A stretch of 64,000 nucleotides of DNA from assembly GCF_900141705.1 (NCBI RefSeq), contig NZ_FQYM01000010.1, positions 29,191 through 93,190 on the forward strand, written 5' to 3'. Below the pieces are notes generated by a model that saw nothing but the letters and a program-made list of their open reading frames with translations, ran no database searches and was not told the DNA's origin. Below are positions 16,243-23,396 of the stretch, in pieces. Position numbers and translations under genes: made by a program. The stretch's first letter is position 1, and every line of letters begins with the position of its first letter. This DNA is from Fibrobacter sp. UWP2. GTDB taxonomy: Bacteria; Fibrobacterota; Fibrobacteria; Fibrobacterales; Fibrobacteraceae.

Positions 16243-16943
16243 TTATTACCTCGAGTGACTAAGGCGTAATTCTGTTCTTCGTTCGGCAACACATATTTAT
16301 ATATGTGTATTGCCGGGTCGTTTTCCAGGTGAACAATATTGTTGAAACTTTTGAGGGTGATGAAGGTGCCGCCCTCCTTGAGGCCTGGCTGGGCGCGTTC
16401 CCAGTCGTTTTCGAAGGTCGAAAGGGCGCGGCAACTGATAAAGTCCAGGTCGGCAAGGCCCGAAGTCTCGAAGCGCTTGCCCACCACGGTCAGGTTCGAA
16501 AGCTGCAATTTTTCCTTCGTGTAGTTCATGAACTCCACGCGCATGTGGCGCGGTTCGACTGCATAAAACTGGATTTCGGGCATTACGATGGCCAATGGAA
16601 AAACCGGGCAACCAGCACCCGCACCCATATCGGCCCAGCGGGACTTGTCATCCTGAGCCCGTTCGGCAGGCTCAGGGTAAACTCCGCCGTTAGGCGAAGT
16701 CGAAGGATCCAGACCCGCATCCTTCACTATATATATATAGGGAACGAGTGAGTCGGCGATGTGCCGGCTCAGGAATTTTTCGGAGTCCTTCGCCGAAATC
16801 AGGTTGCCGAACTGCTTGGTCTCCACCACCAGGTCGGCAAAGTCATAGAGCTTGCCCAAAACATCTTCGGACAACTGAACACCATGTTCCTGCAAGAACT
16901 GGTTCAAGAGATTCTGCTGATTTTTGTTTTCTCTATAACTCAT
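16239..16943 (-). CDS. rsmG: 16S rRNA m7G527 methyltransferase RsmG with in-frame repeat insertion
   Basis: 234 residues; family members usually have about 205-215. It shows the expected N-terminal helices (NLISAKDSEKFLSRHIADSL), SAM motif I as DMGAGAGCPVFPLAI (105-119) and the later CRALSTF motif. Between HIADS and motif I there are about 25 extra residues (roughly 76-102, containing LDPSTSPNGGVYPEPAERAQ) encoded by a palindromic repeat (16647-16710). The frame is intact and the SAM motif is whole, so the enzyme may still work with a surface loop. It methylates G527 of 16S rRNA. First gene of the par operon; a parS-like site touches its start. Confidence 0.85.
   Translation of the reverse strand: MSYRENKNQQNLLNQFLQEHGVQLSEDVLGKLYDFADLVVETKQFGNLISAKDSEKFLSRHIADSLVPYIYIVKDAGLDPSTSPNGGVYPEPAERAQDDKSRWADMGAGAGCPVFPLAIVMPEIQFYAVEPRHMRVEFMNYTKEKLQLSNLTVVGKRFETSGLADLDFISCRALSTFENDWERAQPGLKEGGTFITLKSFNNIVHLENDPAIHIYKYVLPNEEQNYALVTRGNK
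16647..16710. repeat. REP-like palindromic repeat inside rsmG
   Basis: A 64-bp GC-rich element bounded by GTCATCCTGAG and TCGAAGGATCC. An 8-bp perfect stem (CCTGAGCC/GGCTCAGG) spans 16652-16676. The same ends, in opposite orientation (GATCCTTCGACTTCG ... CTCAGGATG), form the element at 49103-49149, so this is a dispersed family. Here it lies wholly within a coding sequence and adds no stop or frameshift. Confidence 0.7.
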
Positions 16944-16946
16944 TTA

Positions 16947-16962
16947 GGTTCCACGTGAAACA
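16947..16962. promoter_or_regulatory. parS-like site at the rsmG start (one mismatch)
   Basis: GGTTCCACGTGAAACA differs in only its first base from the parS palindrome TGTTCCACGTGAAACA known from Bacillus. It ends (on the minus strand) 3 bases before the rsmG start codon, so ParB binding could also affect expression of the operon. Confidence 0.75.
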
Positions 16963-17148
16963 TGCGATAGCGAGTGTCGCGACGGGGTGCTTGCACACCG
17001 GCATGACCGAGCATGAGCATGTAGGACACGAAGTGTCCAAACAATTTAGTATATCTCACAAAAAAAAGAGAACGCCGACAACGGCGCCCTTTCACTTTTT
17101 AAAAATATCCGTGGATAAGTTTTTGATAAATGTTGAAATGCTGTGAAC

Positions 17149-17997
17149 TTACCTCAAAAATTCCACGGTGTACCTTCCCTTGGCGGGGCGGCCGAGGAGG
17201 TCGAAGTGTCTTGCCTTTTCGGGGACGAATGTCGGGCGGATCTTGCGGTGAATTGATGTGGTCTTTTTTTCGTTGTAAACGTAGAAATATTGGGTAGGTG
17301 TGGTGTTGGGTGTTTTTGTCGCTATCGCAAAACCATCGGCAGTTTCTTCAATAGTAAACATTCTTTGGATTTCATCGTCCACAGATATAGTTCCGTCATC
17401 ATTTATGGAATAGCTTTTCTCAATGCACTGATCCTTGTTGTCGGGATCGTGGATGATAAAATAGTAATAGGTTCGACGCGAAAAGGTGCCGCTAGTGCTG
17501 GTCGTGTATGTCTTTCGGATAAAGAGGGTGTCTTCTTGAATAAATCTATGTACGCTATTTGCGGATGTATAATATTCGCCAGCTTCATACCCTTTCCTAG
17601 AATTGGAAATCCAGGAAGAATCCTTGATGGTGGATGTTCTTTCTTCTGTCTTGAGTTCATCGCTACTTTCTAAATAAAAGATTTCGTCACCATCTTGCTG
17701 AACGCTTATTCCGAGTGTATTTGTCGTTTTAACTTCTAGCGAGTCGAGATTGCTGCCTTCGTAAGTAATTCTTTTTTCAGCGACATCTCCATTCCAGATA
17801 GTCTTGGATGTATAATAATAAGGCTGTTTTATGGTATCTCCATTTGCGTCAATAGTACTTTGCATGCTCATATTGAATGTGCTATCTGGTCTTGCATTTG
17901 GGAGAGTGTATATGGGTCCATAGGTTGCAAGATTGATGCAATCCAGTGCAAGGGAATATATGGTGAGGAAAAGAATGGTGAAGAGAGCCTTTTTCAT
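17149..17997 (-). CDS. Secreted protein with 'FDLLGR' C-terminal tail, hypothetical
   Basis: 282 residues with a signal peptide (MKKALFTILFLTIYSLA). The mature part is beta-rich and polar with no domain I know. The last residues, RHFDLLGRPAKGRYTVEFLR, look like the C-terminal tail seen on many Fibrobacter secreted proteins and resemble the type IX secretion sorting tails of Bacteroidetes (FD-x-x-GR ... G-x-Y). This suggests cell-surface delivery; that is inference. TATATTTC lies 5 bases before the start on the minus strand, again hinting at a leaderless mRNA. It is the last gene of the long minus-strand run. Confidence 0.65.
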   Translation of the reverse strand: MKKALFTILFLTIYSLALDCINLATYGPIYTLPNARPDSTFNMSMQSTIDANGDTIKQPYYYTSKTIWNGDVAEKRITYEGSNLDSLEVKTTNTLGISVQQDGDEIFYLESSDELKTEERTSTIKDSSWISNSRKGYEAGEYYTSANSVHRFIQEDTLFIRKTYTTSTSGTFSRRTYYYFIIHDPDNKDQCIEKSYSINDDGTISVDDEIQRMFTIEETADGFAIATKTPNTTPTQYFYVYNEKKTTSIHRKIRPTFVPEKARHFDLLGRPAKGRYTVEFLR

Positions 17998-18035
17998 GTT
18001 AGGAAATATAGTAAAGAATGTTGGGACCTTGGCTG

Positions 18036-18051
18036 TGTTCCACGTGAAACA
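18036..18051. promoter_or_regulatory. parS site (perfect TGTTCCACGTGAAACA)
   Basis: All 16 bases match the Bacillus subtilis parS consensus. It lies between divergent genes (17149-17997 minus and 18105-18599 plus), 1.8 kb upstream of parA. Confidence 0.9.
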
Positions 18052-18104
18052 AATTGCTTTGCCGGGTTGTGTTAAATATATATATATTATAGTGGAGGTA
18101 GGAT

Positions 18105-18599
18105 ATGGTCGAGATAGAAATTATCCAGGGCGACATCACCAGAATTGCGGTGGATGCCATCGTGAATGCGGCGAACTGTTCGCTGCTGGGTGGCGGCGGA
18201 GTCGACGGTGCAATCCACCGGGCAGCTGGTCCGGAACTTTTGCGGGCGTGCATCCCCTTGAACGGTTGCGAGACGGGCCAGGCGAAAATAACTCCCGGTT
18301 TCAAGCTTCCGGCCAAGTTTGTTATTCACACCCCAGGGCCAGTCTATCGGGATGGCCAACATGGGGAGCCGGAACTTTTGGAATCATGCTACAGGAGTTG
18401 CCTCGACCTGGCCGAAGAAAGCGAGTGCGAGACGGTCGCCTTCCCTGCCATATCCTGCGGGGTTTATGGATACCCTTGGAAGGAGGCGACCGAAATCGCC
18501 GTGAAGACTGTTCGCGAATTCCCCGCGAAGAACGTCAAGAAGGTGATCTTCTGTTGCTTTGGGGATGAAATGTTGAAGATTTACCGCGAGACGGTCTAG
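18105..18599 (+). CDS. Macro-domain O-acetyl-ADP-ribose deacetylase (YmdB-like)
   Basis: 164 residues, a single macro domain. It begins with [36 protein letters not shown], the ADP-ribose-binding signature, and later has HTPGPVY and [12 protein letters not shown]. MacroD/YmdB-type enzymes remove acetyl from O-acetyl-ADP-ribose or ADP-ribose from acidic residues. A GGAGGTAGG Shine-Dalgarno precedes ATG 18105. The 3' end overlaps the convergent acetyltransferase gene by 4 bases. Confidence 0.92.
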   Translation: MVEIEIIQGDITRIAVDAIVNAANCSLLGGGGVDGAIHRAAGPELLRACIPLNGCETGQAKITPGFKLPAKFVIHTPGPVYRDGQHGEPELLESCYRSCLDLAEESECETVAFPAISCGVYGYPWKEATEIAVKTVREFPAKNVKKVIFCCFGDEMLKIYRETV

Positions 18600-19306
18600 A
18601 GTTCCATAAAGAAGATGACCGCATCCACGTACCCGAGGGTCTTGTGGTGGAAGGCACCGGGAAGTCTGCAGAGTTCCTTGAACCCGAGGCTCTTCCAGAG
18701 GTGCATGGCAGGTTCGTTTGTGGAAATCACGAAATTGAATTGGATGGCGCGGAACCCCATCGCCCTTGCCTGGCGGATGCAGTCCTCGCCCATCTTGCGA
18801 CCGATACCCTTTCCTCTGATGTTGGGACTAAGGCTTTGGGCTGATTTTCGACCAACCAAATCAGAACATGAGTGTTCCATTTGTTTGGTCTCAAACGCCT
18901 CGCCATGTTGGGCCTTTGGCTTCGCCATAGGCCTACACCCTTCGGTTTCCAAATAAAAATGTGCAAGCCCATTTTTGCTTGGAAACCTCGGTTGTGTTTC
19001 ACGTGAAACATTGGGGTGGCGGAAGCTCTTGTTGACCATAAAACTGGCGTTGGCGACGTGGCTGCCTCGGCCGCGGTGGTTCGGGATAATCTTGTAGAAC
19101 CCGAGGACCTTCCCGCTGGTTCCAGAAACGGAACCGTCGTCGTCTTCGGCGACAAAGCTCGTGACCCCCTTGCCGAACCAGTAGTCGAACGCGTCCTGGT
19201 CGCTGGCGGTTTCCTCGAAGTCGTATGTGTCTCCCCCCTCAATCACCTGACGGAAAATCGGGAGCATCTGCGGAAAGTCGGATTCGGTTGCCTTTCGGAT
19301 AATCAT
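18596..19306 (-). CDS. GNAT N-acetyltransferase interrupted by a 67-codon in-frame insertion carrying parS
   Basis: 236 residues; related single-domain GNATs have about 165-170. Removing residues about 97-163 restores a normal protein: [15 protein letters not shown] then [18 protein letters not shown], the acetyl-CoA pyrophosphate-binding motif A. The C-terminal part ([21 protein letters not shown]) is standard. The inserted residues ([14 protein letters not shown] ... SAQSLSPNI) have no domain-like character and are encoded by hairpins and a parS site. The frame is open throughout. Since the insertion splits the cofactor loop between its R and RGKG parts, activity may be lost or modified. 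It acylates an unknown small molecule or protein if active. Confidence 0.8.
   Translation of the reverse strand: MIIRKATESDFPQMLPIFRQVIEGGDTYDFEETASDQDAFDYWFGKGVTSFVAEDDDGSVSGTSGKVLGFYKIIPNHRGRGSHVANASFMVNKSFRHPNVSRETQPRFPSKNGLAHFYLETEGCRPMAKPKAQHGEAFETKQMEHSCSDLVGRKSAQSLSPNIRGKGIGRKMGEDCIRQARAMGFRAIQFNFVISTNEPAMHLWKSLGFKELCRLPGAFHHKTLGYVDAVIFFMEL
18818..19018. repeat. 201-bp palindromic insertion element with three hairpins and a parS
   Basis: Inferred boundaries come from the interrupted GNAT motif; the length is a multiple of three. It contains an imperfect inverted repeat at 18850-18890 (GACCAACCAAAT.../...ATTTGTTTGGTC), a hairpin at 18911-18933 (GGCC..TGGC TTC GCCA..GGCC), an 18-bp imperfect inverted repeat at 18944-18987 (GGTTTCCAA/TTGGAAACC ends) and a perfect parS at 18995-19010. 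No transposase is present. It resembles a non-autonomous, REP- or MITE-like element. Confidence 0.6.
18995..19010. promoter_or_regulatory. parS site inside a coding sequence
   Basis: TGTTTCACGTGAAACA is a perfect 16-bp palindrome that matches the parS consensus. It is read as N-V-S-R-E-T in the GNAT frame. Part of the insertion at 18818-19018. Confidence 0.88.
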
Positions 19307-19316
19307 AAGAGTTATG

Positions 19317-19341
19317 GGGTTTGAGGTCGTGGCTTCGCCAC
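19317..19341. repeat. Dispersed GGTTTGAGGTCG repeat with GTGGCTTCGCCAC hairpin
   Basis: GGTTTGAGGTCG at 19318-19329 also occurs at 51538-51549. It runs into GTGGCTTCGCCAC (19329-19341), a hairpin with a TTC loop that resembles the TGGC TTC GCCA hairpin in the nearby GNAT insertion (18915-18927). It lies directly upstream of the GNAT start codon. Confidence 0.45.
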
Positions 19342-19458
19342 TTTGGGGTATGAGCCTTTGTGGTGAGCCCTACACTATAATAATATAGGAAAAATGGAAT
19401 AAACTCTGGCTTGATTTTTTGTATCTTATTTATGTCAAATTTATCCAAGAGGTTTCAA

Positions 19459-19857
19459 ATGGAAGAAGTAAAGGAATTCATCAAGAAGTGCGGCGTCTAT
19501 TACCTGGCGACCATGGATGGCGACAAGCCCCGCGTGCGCCCATTCGGCACCATTGAGATTTTCGAAGGCAAGCTCTACATCCAGACAGGCAAGTCCAAGG
19601 ACGTCTCCAAGCAGATCCAGAAGAACGGCAATGTCGAAATCAGCGCGACCGCCCCGACGGGCGATTCCTGGATTCGCGTCGCCGGCACGCTTGTTCGCGA
19701 CGACCGCCGCGAACCGAAGGTCAACATGCTCGAGCACTACCCGGAACTCAAGTCGATGTACTCCCCCGACGACGACAACACCGAAGTCCTTTACTTCAAG
19801 GACGCCACGGCCACCATCTACAGTTTTACGGCCGCCCCGAAGGTCATCAAGTTCTAG
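19459..19857 (+). CDS. Pyridoxamine 5'-phosphate oxidase-like flavin-binding protein, copy 1
   Basis: 132 residues from ATG 19459, which is preceded by AAGAGG; the open frame upstream is not gene-like. The sequence (YYLATMDGDKPRVRPFGTIEIFEGKLYIQTG) is typical of small split-barrel FMN-binding proteins of the PNPOx/general stress protein type. VSGTL-like VAGTLVRDDRREP and a C-terminal YFKDATATIYSF also fit. It probably binds FMN or F420-like cofactor as a dimer; the reaction is unknown. A close paralog follows at 19944. Confidence 0.82.
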   Translation: MEEVKEFIKKCGVYYLATMDGDKPRVRPFGTIEIFEGKLYIQTGKSKDVSKQIQKNGNVEISATAPTGDSWIRVAGTLVRDDRREPKVNMLEHYPELKSMYSPDDDNTEVLYFKDATATIYSFTAAPKVIKF

Positions 19858-19943
19858 TAAATGCATTATATCATTTTTTTTGACAGGGGCCGCGATTGGC
19901 CCTTTTTGTTTATTATATTTCAATGGAAGAAGGAGAGGCTATT

Positions 19944-20348
19944 ATGGAAGAACTGAAAAAATTTATTCTCAGTTGCGGCTATTTTTTCATAGCGACAATA
20001 GATGGCGACCAGCCCCGTGTACGTCCCTTTGCTGCGGTCAACATCTTCGAGGGCAAGCTCTACATCATGACGGGCAAGTTCAAGAACGTCTCCAAGCAGA
20101 TCGAGAAAAACCCCAAGGTCGAGATTTGTGCCATCTCCCCCGTCGGCGACGAGTGGGTGCGCGTTAGCGGTACGCTTGTTCGCGATGAACGTTACGAGGC
20201 GAAGGCCGACCTGCTTTCAAAATTCCCCTCCCTTTCGGCTTACTTCAAGCCTGACGACGACCGGACTGAGGTCCTCTATTTCAAGGACGCCGTGGCCTCG
20301 TACTACACTTTCGATTACAACAAGGAGCCGAGGGTCGTAAAATTCTAG
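19944..20348 (+). CDS. Pyridoxamine 5'-phosphate oxidase-like flavin-binding protein, copy 2
   Basis: 134 residues from ATG 19944, chosen because AAGGAGAGG sits at the right distance and the protein then aligns end to end with the copy at 19459 (MEELKKFILSCGYFFIATIDGDQPRVRPFA). ATG 19923 is an alternative. About half to two thirds of the residues agree with copy 1, so the pair is a tandem duplication that has diverged. Same predicted split-barrel flavin-binding fold; substrate unknown. Confidence 0.82.
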   Translation: MEELKKFILSCGYFFIATIDGDQPRVRPFAAVNIFEGKLYIMTGKFKNVSKQIEKNPKVEICAISPVGDEWVRVSGTLVRDERYEAKADLLSKFPSLSAYFKPDDDRTEVLYFKDAVASYYTFDYNKEPRVVKF

Positions 20349-20608
20349 CCTGCGGCTTCATTTAATGTTGATAAATTTATACACTTCTAATTCACAAAAA
20401 CGCCAATCCATAGAGCCTACCTATTGCCATAGTTGATAGAATGGTTGAAAAGTTTGGAACCATTTCAACAAAAGCCGTTAAATAGTGTGTTTCACGTGAA
20501 ACAATCAATGTACATATGTGGATAGGTTGTGCAACATGGTAATAACTCCAGGGGCGACGAATTAATCTATCAACAGTTTATCAACAAATTTAAAAAAGCA
20601 GAAATTGT
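20349..20608. other. Gene-free AT-rich region with DnaA-box-like 9-mers and parS; candidate replication origin
   Basis: No gene is visible. DnaA-box-like 9-mers: TGTTGATAA (20366-20374), TGTGGATAG (20517-20525), CTATCAACA (20567-20575) and TTATCAACA (20578-20586); each differs by one base from TTATCCACA on one strand. A perfect parS lies at 20488-20503. Gene orientation flips from minus to plus about 2.4 kb to the left. This is consistent with an oriC, but no box is perfect and dnaA is not in the window. Confidence 0.4.
20488..20503. promoter_or_regulatory. parS site (perfect palindrome)
   Basis: TGTTTCACGTGAAACA, identical to the site at 18995-19010. It lies in a gene-free region 4.2 kb upstream of parA, among DnaA-box-like sequences. 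Confidence 0.9.
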
Positions 20609-20866
20609 ATGGAAGAAAATACTTTACGCGGAAAGCGCACCCTTTTTTGGATGAAAGTGTGCCTTGTGCTGGGCATTTTGACCGCCATTTTGTGTGGCGC
20701 CATTTGCGGTTTTGCGAGCTACATCGCCTACATGAAGGCGTTCGCCATTTACATCGAGGGTGAGCACAGGCTGTTTGAGGCCTATAAGGACGAGGAATTC
20801 CGCAAAAAGGTGGACCAGGTGCTGCGCGAGCGCGAAATCGAAAAGGCCGCCGCAGCAGAGCTCTAG
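20609..20866 (+). CDS. Small membrane protein, hypothetical
   Basis: 85 residues. One transmembrane helix (about 12-38, FWMKVCLVLGILTAILCGAI) is followed by a charged, helical C-terminal tail (EEFRKKVDQVLREREIEKAA) that ends in AAAEL. No Shine-Dalgarno is clear. A hairpin with a T-rich tail follows (20947). It resembles no family I can name. Coding is supported by codon use and by the clean membrane topology. Confidence 0.5.
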   Translation: MEENTLRGKRTLFWMKVCLVLGILTAILCGAICGFASYIAYMKAFAIYIEGEHRLFEAYKDEEFRKKVDQVLREREIEKAAAAEL

Positions 20867-20946
20867 TTTTGACATTTACGCACTTCGGTGTGATTTGTAA
20901 CAATTGCATTTTTGCAAAGGTTTTTATAGCTTTAAAGTGTATAATA

Positions 20947-20977
20947 CCGTGCCTTGCGGCACGGGTTTTGGTGTTTT
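20947..20977 (+). terminator. Hairpin CCGTGCC-TTGC-GGCACGG with T-rich tail
   Basis: A 7-bp perfect stem (20947-20964) followed by GTTTTGGTGTTTT. It could end the small membrane protein gene. TATAAT directly before it (20940-20945) means it could instead be the 5' end of the transcript of the next gene (ATG 20996). Confidence 0.5.
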
Positions 20978-20995
20978 AAAAATGAAGGAGCGTAT

Positions 20996-22519
20996 ATGCC
21001 TCTTTTAAAGCAGTTCAAAGTATTGGCGGTTATGCTTTCGTTTGCCGTCGTGTCGGTTTATGCCGACGCCCCCAAGAGCGGCAAGGTCCGCCTGGTCATT
21101 GGCGACGTGCAGTTCCAAAAAAAGGGCGCTGGCAGCTGGAACCACCTCCGCGTGAACGGCAAGGTCCAGGAAAAGGACAAGATCAAGACTTACGAGGAGT
21201 CCACGGTTTCCATCGCGCTTCCCGATGGCAGCATCGTTTCGATTGCCGAACTCTCCGAGGTGGAATTTTCACAGCTCTTGATGGTGGACGGCGAACAGGT
21301 TTCTGCCATCGAGGTCAGGGAAGGTCAGATCCGCTTTGACGTGCAAAAGCAGAAGGGCGAAAACAGCTCGTTCAAGATCAAGACGGGGACGGCAACATGT
21401 TCGATCCGCGGTACCGACGGTACGGTGGGCGTGACCAAGGGCGGCCAGGCCATCGGTTCCCTGAACAGCGGTTCCATGGACATGGAGCAGGACGGCAAGA
21501 AAGTGAGCGTCAAGCCGCAGCAGTTCGTGGCGTTCCGCAAGGGCAAGGACCCGATTGTGGGCGAGGCCAAGAATGCTGGCGACCCGGAATTTGTGAAGCA
21601 GATCGGCGAAGCGGTCGATGATACCACCAAGTCCGATGCCGATATTGTAGCTACGGCAAAGATCTTGGATACAAAGATGGAACAAAAGAAAGAGGATTTG
21701 CGTTCAAAGTACAAATGCAAGTTCGACAAGCTCCCCGAAGTGGTCGACACGAATACCGTCACCATCAGGGCCGCATGCTCTGCCGGCTTGAGCGTCACGA
21801 TTGGCGCCGAAACCATCAAGTCCGAGGGAAGCCCCATCCGCTTCCATCCCGAATGGACTCCGGGCGCCCTTGGCGAAAAGAAGTTCGTGGCGATGTGCTC
21901 TGCCGAGGGCTCCAGCTTTGAATGCGGCCGCCTGAACACGACCTACAAGGTGAACCGCACGGTGGCGTTTGGCGACGTCGATAACCACGCTTGCAAGGTG
22001 AACTACACCCTCCGCGGTTTCGAAGACAACAAGGGAACGCTCAAGTTCTTTATGGACGACAGCCTTGTACAGACACTCACCCCGGATAGGGATGGCTCGT
22101 ATGTCATGAAGCTTTTCCCGGGTGCGCACAACTACAAGTTGGTGGCGCAGAACGACGACCCCGCCGTGGGCGTCATCTGGAACCGCTTTGGCTGCTTCCC
22201 GCCAACGCAGGTGGTGGTCGATTTCAAGGGCGGTACCAAGGTGGACATCCGCAAGAGGGTTTCGCAGGGTTCCGCCGCCTACCCCGAAGTGGTGTTTGCT
22301 GTGAAGAACGTGCCGGGCGACGATCCTTCGCAAATCGAGTCGGTGAAGGTCCGTGTCGACGGGAAGATTTACGAAACCAAGTATGTGCCTGTTGAAGCGG
22401 GCATCGGCTACAGCAGCACGGTGCGCCTGTCGCGTGGCAAGGCCACGAACGTGGAAGTCATTGTGACCATGAAGAACGGCCTCATCATCAGGGCGTTCAA
22501 GACCTACACCTTCCGCTAA
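20996..22519 (+). CDS. Secreted FecR-domain protein
   Basis: 507 residues from ATG 20996, preceded by AAGGAG; a signal peptide covers residues 1-23 (MPLLKQFKVLAVMLSFAVVS). The segment about 25-160 is a FecR domain (GDVQFQKKGAGSWNHLRVNGKV, then STVSIALPDGSIVSIAELSEVE, and IKTGTATCSIRGTDGTVGV). The remaining 340 residues are beta-rich with paired cysteines (for example ACSAGLS, MCSAEGSSFECG) and may form Ig-like modules. FecR domains in secreted proteins act as periplasmic or surface scaffolds; this one is not next to a sigma factor, so a classic iron-signalling role is unlikely. Confidence 0.75.
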   Translation: MPLLKQFKVLAVMLSFAVVSVYADAPKSGKVRLVIGDVQFQKKGAGSWNHLRVNGKVQEKDKIKTYEESTVSIALPDGSIVSIAELSEVEFSQLLMVDGEQVSAIEVREGQIRFDVQKQKGENSSFKIKTGTATCSIRGTDGTVGVTKGGQAIGSLNSGSMDMEQDGKKVSVKPQQFVAFRKGKDPIVGEAKNAGDPEFVKQIGEAVDDTTKSDADIVATAKILDTKMEQKKEDLRSKYKCKFDKLPEVVDTNTVTIRAACSAGLSVTIGAETIKSEGSPIRFHPEWTPGALGEKKFVAMCSAEGSSFECGRLNTTYKVNRTVAFGDVDNHACKVNYTLRGFEDNKGTLKFFMDDSLVQTLTPDRDGSYVMKLFPGAHNYKLVAQNDDPAVGVIWNRFGCFPPTQVVVDFKGGTKVDIRKRVSQGSAAYPEVVFAVKNVPGDDPSQIESVKVRVDGKIYETKYVPVEAGIGYSSTVRLSRGKATNVEVIVTMKNGLIIRAFKTYTFR

Positions 22520-22531
22520 TGCGGGGGCCGG

Positions 22532-23380
22532 TTACTTGTAAATACCGGGATTGACGCTGTAAAAGCGACGATGGGTCCAGCCGTACCAAAGGGCTGGATT
22601 TTTTTTTATTTGCCCTTCGAGCCAGTTGTTGAAAATGCCGAGGGCGCTGCCGCCTTGCGGTGTGACCTGCCGGGCGTGCAGTACACGCGCGGGGCCCTGG
22701 TCGTCGAGCCAGCAAATAAATACGGGCGTTTGCGGGCGGTGCTTGAGCAAAAAATCGGGTACCGGGTTGTTGTGTACTTTTTGCCCGAGGAATTCTCCCT
22801 CGAGGGCGCTCGGGATTCGGCTGTCTTGGTCGGCAATCAGGCAAAAAAGCTGGTGCTCGTCGATGAGTCGCAAAAACTCGCGCGGGGTTTGGGCGTCAAT
22901 GGAATAGTTTCGTCCGTCCACGGCGCGAATGCGTTTTTCGAGGATGCGGTTGAGCCAGCGGGGCTTTATGGGGGCGTAGCTTGCGACGAGCGGGATTCCC
23001 AGGCGGCATAGCCACGGGCCAATCGCCTCGTAGTTGCCGTAGTGCGCGGTGAGAAAGATGCCGCCCTCGCGCATTTTGTTCAAAACTTCGGCGGCGCCGG
23101 GAGCGAATTTAAAGTCCCAGCCGTCAACTTGGCAAGGGTAGGCGGCTGTATCGCTGGGCAATCTTTTGTACGTACCAAAGCAAAAGAGCAATTCCCCCAC
23201 GTGGCGCGTGAGGTTCTTGAGGGTAGCCTTGTAAATGGGGGCGGTCTTTTGCAATGGCGCTATGTTGTTTGTATACAGGAGGTTAGTTTGTACAGTACGG
23301 CGCTTCCAACCGAGGGTGTGCAGCAGGTTGCAGGTCGCCCAGGCAAATGTTTTTGCAAAAATTTTTTTAGTAGCGCTCAT
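22532..23380 (-). CDS. Lipid A late acyltransferase family (LpxL/HtrB-like)
   Basis: 282 residues. The acyltransferase motif H-x4-E is visible as TAHYGNYE, followed by YAPIKPRWLNRILEKRI and LIADQDSR, as in LpxL/LpxM-type enzymes that add secondary acyl chains to lipid A at the inner membrane. The N-terminus is basic with a short hydrophobic stretch rather than a strong anchor. The family usually has 290-310 residues. Conclusion: lysophospholipid/lipid A acyltransferase, acyl chain unknown. Its 3' end is 12 bases from that of the convergent FecR-domain gene. Confidence 0.82.
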   Translation of the reverse strand: MSATKKIFAKTFAWATCNLLHTLGWKRRTVQTNLLYTNNIAPLQKTAPIYKATLKNLTRHVGELLFCFGTYKRLPSDTAAYPCQVDGWDFKFAPGAAEVLNKMREGGIFLTAHYGNYEAIGPWLCRLGIPLVASYAPIKPRWLNRILEKRIRAVDGRNYSIDAQTPREFLRLIDEHQLFCLIADQDSRIPSALEGEFLGQKVHNNPVPDFLLKHRPQTPVFICWLDDQGPARVLHARQVTPQGGSALGIFNNWLEGQIKKNPALWYGWTHRRFYSVNPGIYK

Positions 23381-23396
23381 TTGTATATGAATGATA

